Below, one piece after another: positions 1-6,242 of a stretch of DNA of 15,191 bases. The notes below the pieces were generated by a model, which saw nothing but the letters and a program-made list of their open reading frames with translations, was not told where the DNA came from and made no database searches. Source of the stretch: Leptospiraceae bacterium (GTDB taxonomy: Bacteria; Spirochaetota; Leptospiria; Leptospirales; Leptonemataceae). Position 1 is the stretch's first letter. The number at the start of each line of letters is the position of its first letter. Where the stretch lies: the NCBI GenBank assembly GCA_020440935.1, contig JAGRNC010000017.1, positions 1 to 15,191 of the forward strand, read 5' to 3'. The position numbers and the translations under genes were made by a program.

Positions 1-252
1 ATTGCTGTGAACTGCGCCATTCTGGGGACCTCCCTTTTCATGGGCACCAAAGGTTACGATTTCGCAGAGAGCACTGTTTTTGGCTTCGCCAGCGGCCTGG
101 GCTGGATGCTGGCTATTGTAGCCATGGCCGCCATTCGAACGAAGATCCAGTATTCCAACGTTCCGCAAGGATTACGGGGGCTGGGTATGACCATGATACT
201 TACCGGATTGATGGCCATTGGCTTCATGTGTTTTGTAGGTATCAACCTCTGA
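1..252 (+). CDS. nqrE: NqrE, Na+-translocating NADH:quinone reductase subunit E (3' part)
   Basis: This is the C-terminal 83 residues of NqrE, open at the left edge and ending with TGA at 250-252. NqrE is an integral inner-membrane subunit of the Na+-pumping NADH:quinone oxidoreductase. Together with NqrD it holds a membrane-embedded iron centre between four cysteines. The fragment begins IAVNCAILG, matching the family segment that carries the second NqrE iron-ligand cysteine (residue 5 here). It continues through the conserved FAES, a glycine-rich SGLGWMLAIVA helix and the VPQGLRGLG loop, and ends in a hydrophobic helix (GLMAIGFMCFVGINL). nqrF follows after 19 bases, as in standard nqrABCDEF operons. 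A GTG at position 7 could be taken for a start, but the reading frame is open to the window edge and the homology extends through it, so it is internal. Confidence 0.95.
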   Translation: MAVNCAILGTSLFMGTKGYDFAESTVFGFASGLGWMLAIVAMAAIRTKIQYSNVPQGLRGLGMTMILTGLMAIGFMCFVGINL

Positions 253-271
253 TCCAGAGAAAGGCATTAGC

Positions 272-1504
272 ATGGAAAATTTACTGATTATTGGATTAAG
301 TGTGGGCGTCTTTACCGGCGTTGTACTGGGTTTGGTAGCCATTATTACCATCCTGGAAAAACGTCTGGTAGCTCAGGGCGATGTCCACATCAACATCAAC
401 GACAACGAAGAAAAGAGCATTGATGTGGCAGCGGGCAGCAACCTGCTCAGCGCTCTTGCCGGCGCCGGCATCTACTTGCCTTCTGCCTGCGGTGGCGGCG
501 GAACCTGCGCTATGTGTCGTTGCCAGATCACCGACGGCGGCGGGGATATCCTGCCTACCGAGGAAGGACACTTCAGCCGCAAAGAGATCAAAGAGCATTG
601 GAGACTTTCCTGCCAGGTAAAAGTCAAGAATGACATGAAGATCCACGTACCGGATGAAATCTTTAGCATTCAGAAGTTCAAGACCACAGTTCGGTCCAAT
701 GACAATGTCGCCACATTTATCAAGGAACTGGTACTGGAGATCGAGCCAGGCCAGGAAATGGATTTCGAAGCGGGCGGCTACATCCAGATCTACATTCCAC
801 CCTATCATCTGAATTTCAAAGAATTCGATGTAGAGAAGGAATACCACGAGGATTGGGATAAGTTCAATCTGTGGCGCTACGATGCATCCAACGATGAAGA
901 AATCTTCCGCGCCTACTCCATGGCCAATCACCCAGCGGAAGGTAACATCGTAATGCTTAACGTGCGGATTGCCACTCCTCCGCCCAATAAAGACGTGCCT
1001 CCTGGGATTGCATCGAGCTTCATCTTCAATTTGAAGCCAGGCGACGAAGTCGATGTGAGCGGACCATATGGCGAATTTTTTATCAAGGATACCGACCGCG
1101 AGATGGTGTACATCGGTGGTGGAGCGGGTATGGCGCCTTTACGAAGCCATATCTTTCATCTGTTCCATACGCTCAAGAGCGGACGCAAAGTTTCCTACTG
1201 GTACGGAGCGCGAAGCCTTCGCGAGGTATTCTACGAAGAGCACTTCCGCGCCATTGAGAAGGAATTTCCAAACTTCACATTCCATCTGGCGCTCTCTGAT
1301 CCTCTGCCCGAGGATAACTGGACCGGTCCTACTGGATTCATTCACCAGGTAGTATTGCGCGAATACCTGGATAAGCATGAAGATCCAAGCGAAATCGAGT
1401 ATTACCTCTGCGGGCCTCCTATGATGCTTTCTGCTGTGCAGAAAATGCTCTATGATCTGGGAGTTGAGAAAGAGATGATCGCATTTGACGACTTCGGTAA
1501 CTGA
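272..1504 (+). CDS. nqrF: NqrF, NADH-oxidising subunit of Na+-translocating NADH:quinone reductase
   Basis: NqrF is the electron entry point of Nqr. It takes a hydride from NADH on FAD and passes electrons to a 2Fe-2S cluster and on to the membrane subunits. The 410 residues match the usual family length. Residues about 4-27 form one membrane anchor. The ferredoxin domain follows, with cluster ligands C73, C79, C82 and C114 (SACGGGGTCAMC and RLSCQV). The FAD motif RAYSMAN is at 213-219, the nucleotide-binding GGGAGMAPLRS at 282-292 and CGPPMM at 380-385. The protein ends in the family-typical FDDFGN. An extra cysteine, C84, lies two residues after C82. The ATG at 272 is preceded by a moderate GAGAAAGG ribosome-binding sequence, and the start gives the expected anchor. 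It is the last gene of the nqr operon, closed by the terminator at 1553. Confidence 0.97.
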   Translation: MENLLIIGLSVGVFTGVVLGLVAIITILEKRLVAQGDVHININDNEEKSIDVAAGSNLLSALAGAGIYLPSACGGGGTCAMCRCQITDGGGDILPTEEGHFSRKEIKEHWRLSCQVKVKNDMKIHVPDEIFSIQKFKTTVRSNDNVATFIKELVLEIEPGQEMDFEAGGYIQIYIPPYHLNFKEFDVEKEYHEDWDKFNLWRYDASNDEEIFRAYSMANHPAEGNIVMLNVRIATPPPNKDVPPGIASSFIFNLKPGDEVDVSGPYGEFFIKDTDREMVYIGGGAGMAPLRSHIFHLFHTLKSGRKVSYWYGARSLREVFYEEHFRAIEKEFPNFTFHLALSDPLPEDNWTGPTGFIHQVVLREYLDKHEDPSEIEYYLCGPPMMLSAVQKMLYDLGVEKEMIAFDDFGN

Positions 1505-1552
1505 GCCCGGATTGTGCATCAACTGCGTGTTCCGATAAATTCAATGGAACGT

Positions 1553-1583
1553 AAAAAGGCCGATTCAATCGGCCTTTTTTTTT
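1553..1583 (+). terminator. Rho-independent terminator after nqrF
   Basis: The stem GGCCGA (1558-1563) pairs with TCGGCC (1569-1574) around a TTCAA loop and is followed by nine T residues (1575-1583). A run of five A residues at 1553-1557 lies opposite the T tract, so the hairpin could also work in the reverse direction. It lies about 50 bases after the nqrF stop and separates the nqr operon from apbE. Confidence 0.92.
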
Positions 1584-1688
1584 CGGGATGCATGTATTCG
1601 TGCTCAATAAGCCTGCAACACGACAATGCAGCGCGAGGCCTGCTCTAGAGCCCGCTCCTGCCTCACGGACCATTCCACAGAAGAAATA

Positions 1689-2720
1689 ATGAGACAATCA
1701 ATTAAACCAATTCTGACCATCGCAATTTTCACGTTTGCCTTCGCCCATTGCTCCCATAAGCCATTGGAGTTGCACGGTAGCACAATGGGTACGAGCTACA
1801 GCGTAAAGGTTCGCGATCCGGGTAAAGTGGACAGCGCAGCTCTGAAAGAAGAAATCGATTCTTTGCTGCATTCCGTGGATTACCGGTTCAGCAACTGGCA
1901 GAAGGACGAACTTTTTCGATTGAATGAATCCAACGTAGGACAGGTGTTTCGACCATCCGGGGATTTTTGTAAGGTCCTCGCGGAATCGCAGCATCTGTGG
2001 CAGTTAACTAATGGAAGGTTTGATCCAACGATCGGGGAGCTCATTGATCTCTGGGGTTTTGGGCCCACCGAACGCACCGGCGAGCCGGACGATGCAACGA
2101 TCAAGGCAGCCCTGGGCCGGGCCGGCTTTCCTTCGCTAGGATTGAAAATCGACGGAAGCACCTGTACCATCCAAAAGAAATCATCGCTCACACTGAATTT
2201 GAGCGCTATCGCCAAAGGCTATGGTGTGGATCGCGTAGCCCAACTACTATTGCAGAAAGGAATTCGGGATTTTATGGTCGAAATTGGTGGCGAAGTGCGC
2301 ACCGGACCGGATGGCAGCTTTCGCATTGGAATCGAACGACCAAACTACGACGGAACCCGTAGTCTTTATGCGGTGTTGGAGTCCAGAAACCAGTGCATTG
2401 CAACCAGCGGAAACTATCGTAACTTCTTCAAGAAGGACGGCTATATCCACAGCCACATACTGGATCCATTCTCGGGTAAGCCCACCCCTTCCAGGATTCA
2501 ATCGGCTACCATAGTTGGGCCCAATTGCCTCACCGCCGACGGATTGGCGACCGCTGCGATGCTTTCCACACCGGAAGAAACGGCAGAGGTTCTCAAGCAA
2601 ATGAAAGGCAACTACGAGTATTTGATCCTGGAATCCGGCACTTTAAAGGACGAGGATACGAATTTCGAAGTTCAAGAGTACTCCTCGCCCGGTATTCAAT
2701 CCATGCGAGTACCGCTTTAG
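1689..2720 (+). CDS. apbE: ApbE, FAD:protein FMN transferase (lipoprotein)
   Basis: ApbE transfers FMN from FAD to a threonine of target proteins. In Nqr-containing bacteria these are NqrB and NqrC, so its place next to the nqr operon fits. Visible family motifs from the ATG at 1689 (343 residues) are HGSTMGTSYSV near 29-39, FSNWQKDELFRLN, the LNLSAIAKGYGVD nucleotide/metal-binding segment, IATSGNYR, SHILDPFSGKP and the TADGLATAAM segment. The N-terminus is lipoprotein-like: short basic head, hydrophobic stretch and FAHC with Cys21, implying a membrane-anchored periplasmic enzyme. Histidine just before the lipid cysteine is atypical. The frame stays open upstream to an ATG at 1626, but that would put 21 polar residues before the signal peptide, so 1689 is preferred. 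Its ribosome-binding site is weak (AGAAG). It lies beyond the nqrF terminator and therefore probably has its own promoter, which I could not identify. Confidence 0.93.
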   Translation: MRQSIKPILTIAIFTFAFAHCSHKPLELHGSTMGTSYSVKVRDPGKVDSAALKEEIDSLLHSVDYRFSNWQKDELFRLNESNVGQVFRPSGDFCKVLAESQHLWQLTNGRFDPTIGELIDLWGFGPTERTGEPDDATIKAALGRAGFPSLGLKIDGSTCTIQKKSSLTLNLSAIAKGYGVDRVAQLLLQKGIRDFMVEIGGEVRTGPDGSFRIGIERPNYDGTRSLYAVLESRNQCIATSGNYRNFFKKDGYIHSHILDPFSGKPTPSRIQSATIVGPNCLTADGLATAAMLSTPEETAEVLKQMKGNYEYLILESGTLKDEDTNFEVQEYSSPGIQSMRVPL

Positions 2721-2817
2721 GGTTAGGGAGAATCGGGATCAGGGTGAACAGGCTATTCGAGCTCTGGCGATGCTGCCATAGATTATGCCACAGATAAGCT
2801 GAACATTGCATAAGCCC

Positions 2818-2835
2818 GGTCCATAGCTATGGGCC
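2818..2835. repeat. Hairpin between convergent apbE and nqrM
   Basis: GGTCCATA (2818-2825) and TATGGGCC (2828-2835) form an eight-pair stem with one T-G wobble around a two-base centre. It lies in the gap between the ends of two convergent genes, so it may take part in transcription termination on either strand. There is no adjacent T tract, so it is not a classical rho-independent terminator. Confidence 0.4.
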
Positions 2836-2863
2836 AGGCGGCAAAGCTGATGAGGATTCTGAA

Positions 2864-3070
2864 TTAGCTGACCAGCGAAGCGGGTTCTTTCTTCGAAGAT
2901 GGATCGGCGTTTTCGCAGCTGTCCGGATTATTTCCGCATACGCCGCATGCTCCCCCGCCTACTCCGCCACAGGACCCTTTGACCTCAGCACGCCCAAAAA
3001 ACAGACCCAGGCCAATGCCTGCCATGGCCACAGCCAGGATTCCAATGGTTAATAGAATTAAGGTCATCAT
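2864..3070 (-). CDS. nqrM: NqrM, Nqr maturation factor (DUF539 family)
   Basis: NqrM is a small membrane protein required to assemble active Nqr, proposed to deliver iron to the cysteine site between NqrD and NqrE. From the ATG at 3070 it has 68 residues, close to the family norm. Residues 3-24 form one hydrophobic helix. The soluble tail carries the family signature FGRAEVKGSCGG followed by further cysteines (C34, C42, C45, C52). The serine/lysine-rich end is variable. The frame is open to an ATG at 3112, which would add 14 residues (MIVGRRYFYYPVRT). Family members start directly before the helix, so 3070 (or the adjacent ATG at 3067) is preferred, although the best ribosome-binding sequence fits neither start well. 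It is convergent to apbE rather than collinear with the nqr operon, so it must have its own promoter. Confidence 0.9.
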   Translation of the reverse strand: MMTLILLTIGILAVAMAGIGLGLFFGRAEVKGSCGGVGGGACGVCGNNPDSCENADPSSKKEPASLVS

Positions 3071-3094
3071 GGTACGTACAGGATAATAAAAGTA

Positions 3095-3103
3095 CCTCCT
3101 TCC
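3095..3103 (-). promoter_or_regulatory. Strong but oddly placed Shine-Dalgarno sequence of nqrM
   Basis: Read on the minus strand this is GGAAGGAGG, a near-perfect ribosome-binding sequence. It lies 24 bases before the homology-supported ATG at 3070 and just inside the longer reading frame that starts at 3112. No ATG, GTG or TTG in the nqrM frame lies at the usual 5-10 base distance. Either the start is unconventional or the intervening RNA folds to shorten the distance. Confidence 0.35.
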
Positions 3104-3208
3104 TACAATCATTTTCGCCGCATCGGATGTCCGAGAATCGGCAACGCGGTTTATGACAACATGGTCGGCTCCGGGCTCTACGGAAATTTGCAGACTTAAA
3201 AAGTGATC

Positions 3209-6208
3209 CTAGAATGAGAATCCTACCGAAAATCGTCCCTGCCATTGACTGAGCGGCAGGCTTCGCTTACCATCGTAAGGAGTGGCCCATTCAATCTTCA
3301 TCAACGCACCGGGAAATAAGAACCATAGAAAGTTGCTCCAGTGCAATCCCACGCCAAAGGAGACATTTAGATCTCGGGTCACACCCACATCGCCATCGAA
3401 TGCTTGAAACCGCTTGTAGTCATCGAATGCGGCGCCAGCATCAAGAAAGATCGACCCGCGAACAAGCCCGGGAGACCACCGCACTGGCACTCCAAAGATT
3501 AGCTGCTGAATAAAAGTGAATCGGTACTCCAGGTTAACGACGAAGGCGTTGCGCCCCTCAAATTCCAGAAAATCGTATCCGCGGATCGTGTAATACCCGC
3601 CCACCGATAGCGGATAATTTTCTGCATCTCCGCCGCTCACCCGCGCACCCAGCAGGCGAAAGGCAAAGAGCGAATAATCATCGAATAAATGATAAAAACG
3701 GTATTCGGCGCCGGTAACAAATACATTGCGTTCGGTTCCCGATGGTCGAATGGGCACCGAATAACTGAGTCGCAATGCCTGGCCGTCCAGCGGCCCGTAC
3801 ACCGAATTCACTGTGTTATCAAAGGTGTACTGTAGCGTGAAACTCTGGCGATTTTGAAATACATCCTCGCGGTCTCGTTGCTCGGGTTCCGGCTGGGCAA
3901 ATATTTTCTCTTCGCGGGCCACCTCGTACGTTGCCGACACTGCGCCAAATTTGTGCAGTGGATAGTAAAAGGCAGCGTAGGCTCCGGTGGATTGCTGATC
4001 GATTAAGCGAAAATAAGGATTATATAGCAACTGGTTCAGGCTGAAATCCAGAAAACTAAAGAGCGCAAAGGTTCCGCGCGAACTGTAAAGGCCTGTATAG
4101 AATTTTGTTCGCCAGCGACTATATCCATACCTTAGATCGACATTTAAATTGGAAGGACGATCCTGATAGGTAATCAACCCTTCCAGGTCATGAAATCCAG
4201 AATCATCGGCCAGGGCAAAGTAGGCCGCGCCCGCCACCGAAGTATTTCCTTCCGAATCGGATGCGCCGGTAATAAACAGAATCGGCGGTCGACTGAGACG
4301 GAGCAAGGGATCATAATCCGCCGTATAAGATTCCACCGACATCGCCCCATTCGGCAAGAGTGGGTCCAGAGAATAATTCGAAGGAAGAAAGGTAGGAACC
4401 GATGCCGATCTTTCCGTGTTCAGTTGTCCGTCTTCTGGCTCCACCATTCGCACTTCCAGCGCCCCCTCTTCCAGCCGCGAAAGCAACAGCGATGGATCGC
4501 CGATGGGCTGGATGCCGGGTGAATCCGATTTCTGACGTCCGCTATCAAGACTGAGAACTTCTGTGGACGATGCAGTGATGCGGTCGAGATCGCGCGCCGA
4601 CGCGGGTCGTGAACGGCGGCAGGCATCCGGAAGTCGGTACACGTTTCGCACACCTTCATGATTGGACAGAAAGTACAGCGAACATTCTTTGCCCGGAGCC
4701 GGCCGACTGACATCGCCCTGTAGATCCGTAATTTTTGTCGCCGCCCCATCTCCGCATTTTCTAAATAGATTTCTATTTCTTTGCGCGGATGGCGCGTAAG
4801 TACCCGGCGCAGACGAGGCCGTTGCCGGGGCATCGGATACAAAGTAGACACAGCCATCCATGTCCATGGGATCGCTTTCATAGAATCCATCGCGGGTAAG
4901 TCTGGATAGATGGCCACTCTGCCAGTCCAGGCGATAAAGGTCCGAGACCCCCTGCACCACTCCGGTAAATAGAATAGATTCTTCGGTTTCATCGTCGGAG
5001 GGCGGCACGAATACCGGAAAGTGCACCATATCGAATGGCAGCGGAATAAATCGCACCATATCTCCGTCTTTAATAGAGACCTGTGCAATGCCCGGCTTTC
5101 CAGAAGACCGCGTGGCCACAATCAAAGTGTTTTGCGGACCAAAGCTAATTCGATTGGTAAGGGGATACCATTGTTCGAAGTCCGATGAGCGCAACTGACG
5201 CAGCAAGACCATGCGCTCGTTCCGCTTGGATTCATCCATTCCAGGCTGGCCCACGCGTTGCAAAAACAGGGCGGGAAAGATTCCATCGTAGCTAAGGTAG
5301 GCAAAGTATTTTCCATCCGGCGAGAAGACGGGACGTAACTGAAACCCAAGCCCGTCCACATAGCGAAATGTTTGGTCTGAAAATCGGGGATCGGCCTTTT
5401 TATTCTCTTCCAGAACTACGGCGTATTTCTGTGCCAGATACTTCTTCCATTCCAGGTCAAAGGATGCTGCCGACATTCCAAAAGCCGATTCGAAGGCCAG
5501 CTCCAGATCCCTGAGCGAAATCAATTCCTTATAAAAGAATCCAATCCTCTGCGGTCCCCATCGCTGGGCGATGAACTCCATGATGGCCTGACCGCCTTTA
5601 TAGTTCATGTAAGGATTTGCCTGTCCCGTGTGGAGCTCCCACAGTCCAGGCATACGCCCGTGGATCATTAGATCGCGGATCCGGGCATCTGTTTGCGCAT
5701 CCCAGCCCAGGGAAAAATATTCGCACATACCTTCCATCAGCCAGAGAGGAAAGATCCCTGGATTCGTATCGTCGGCGATGTCAAATTGATAGGCATGCAC
5801 GATCTCATGCACCAGTACATGACGAAGGTCCTGGTAGTTGCCGTTGAATGGCAGCACAACTCTATGGCGTGCAAAGTCTGTGAATCCACCGGTGGATTCA
5901 GAGGGAATCCCGGGCAGTATAGAATTGGACTGAAAGTCCTGATCCGATGGATAGAGAAAAATCTTGATTCGATGATGGAGGCGATGCCGCAATAAAGACT
6001 CGATCCGGGGGGCTTCCGATTGAGCGATGCGGGCTGCCTCCACCGCCGTAAGATAGCTCCCTTTCTGGTAATGGATCAGGAAGCGCTCGGTACGCACTAC
6101 TTTCCATTCTGTGGGATTGAGCGGCACTTTCCACTGTGCCCACAGCGGCAATGGCAACAGACTTAGTCCAAAAAGACAGAATGCGACAAAATCCTTGACC
6201 CTGTGCAC
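3209..6208 (-). CDS. Secreted zinc-peptidase / TolB-like propeller / Omp85-type barrel fusion
   Basis: This is a 999-residue multidomain envelope protein, numbered from a GTG start at 6208. Residues 1-25 form a signal peptide (basic head, hydrophobic FVAFCLFGLSLLPLPL, cleavage near WAQ). About 35-270 resembles the peptidase MA-like gluzincin fold: HEIVH at 134-138 supplies the zinc histidines and catalytic glutamate, and E159 in LMEGMCEYF is the probable third ligand. About 290-600 has weak TolB/PD40 propeller repeats (FSPDGKYFAYLS near 295). About 627-999 is a beta-barrel of the surface-antigen/BamA type, with YTFDNT, the GGYYTIRGY motif near 870-878, GRNAFVVNLEYRF and a terminal phenylalanine typical of outer-membrane barrels. 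The protein is predicted to sit in the outer membrane with a periplasmic protease/propeller; substrate unknown. An ATG at 6262 would add 18 residues and overlap the divergent gene. The GTG has a better ribosome-binding sequence (GGAGAAAAGG, 7-base spacing) and a compact signal peptide. Family assignment is by motif and is not confirmed. Confidence 0.85.
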   Translation of the reverse strand: MHRVKDFVAFCLFGLSLLPLPLWAQWKVPLNPTEWKVVRTERFLIHYQKGSYLTAVEAARIAQSEAPRIESLLRHRLHHRIKIFLYPSDQDFQSNSILPGIPSESTGGFTDFARHRVVLPFNGNYQDLRHVLVHEIVHAYQFDIADDTNPGIFPLWLMEGMCEYFSLGWDAQTDARIRDLMIHGRMPGLWELHTGQANPYMNYKGGQAIMEFIAQRWGPQRIGFFYKELISLRDLELAFESAFGMSAASFDLEWKKYLAQKYAVVLEENKKADPRFSDQTFRYVDGLGFQLRPVFSPDGKYFAYLSYDGIFPALFLQRVGQPGMDESKRNERMVLLRQLRSSDFEQWYPLTNRISFGPQNTLIVATRSSGKPGIAQVSIKDGDMVRFIPLPFDMVHFPVFVPPSDDETEESILFTGVVQGVSDLYRLDWQSGHLSRLTRDGFYESDPMDMDGCVYFVSDAPATASSAPGTYAPSAQRNRNLFRKCGDGAATKITDLQGDVSRPAPGKECSLYFLSNHEGVRNVYRLPDACRRSRPASARDLDRITASSTEVLSLDSGRQKSDSPGIQPIGDPSLLLSRLEEGALEVRMVEPEDGQLNTERSASVPTFLPSNYSLDPLLPNGAMSVESYTADYDPLLRLSRPPILFITGASDSEGNTSVAGAAYFALADDSGFHDLEGLITYQDRPSNLNVDLRYGYSRWRTKFYTGLYSSRGTFALFSFLDFSLNQLLYNPYFRLIDQQSTGAYAAFYYPLHKFGAVSATYEVAREEKIFAQPEPEQRDREDVFQNRQSFTLQYTFDNTVNSVYGPLDGQALRLSYSVPIRPSGTERNVFVTGAEYRFYHLFDDYSLFAFRLLGARVSGGDAENYPLSVGGYYTIRGYDFLEFEGRNAFVVNLEYRFTFIQQLIFGVPVRWSPGLVRGSIFLDAGAAFDDYKRFQAFDGDVGVTRDLNVSFGVGLHWSNFLWFLFPGALMKIEWATPYDGKRSLPLSQWQGRFSVGFSF

Positions 6209-6215
6209 AAGCAGA

Positions 6216-6225
6216 CCTTTTCTCC
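6216..6225 (-). promoter_or_regulatory. Ribosome-binding site supporting the GTG start at 6208
   Basis: On the minus strand this reads GGAGAAAAGG, seven bases before GTG (6208-6206). The alternative ATG at 6262 has only GGAAAG almost touching it. This site is the main reason for choosing the shorter start of the peptidase/barrel gene. Confidence 0.5.
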
Positions 6226-6242
6226 AATTTCTAAAGCGATTT

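Noticed and set aside
296..931. Long minus-strand open frame of 211 codons opposite nqrF
   Set aside because: It is antisense to a clearly assigned gene with all its motifs, and its translation shows no recognisable domain; a shadow frame.
1209..1223. CGCGAAG-N1-CTTCGCG inverted repeat inside nqrF
   Set aside because: Short arms with a one-base centre in coding sequence; not enough to support a function.
1626..1688. Upstream ATG for apbE
   Set aside because: The added 21 residues precede a normal lipoprotein signal peptide and include three arginines and two cysteines unlike any export signal.
4420..5121. 233-codon open frame on the minus strand inside the peptidase/barrel gene
   Set aside because: It is a different frame of the same strand within a continuous multidomain gene. 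Its product is rich in Arg, Pro and Cys with no domain pattern.
6111..6242. Upstream extension of the AsmA-like gene
   Set aside because: It would place 44 polar residues before a typical membrane anchor and lie entirely over the signal peptide coding region of the opposite gene.
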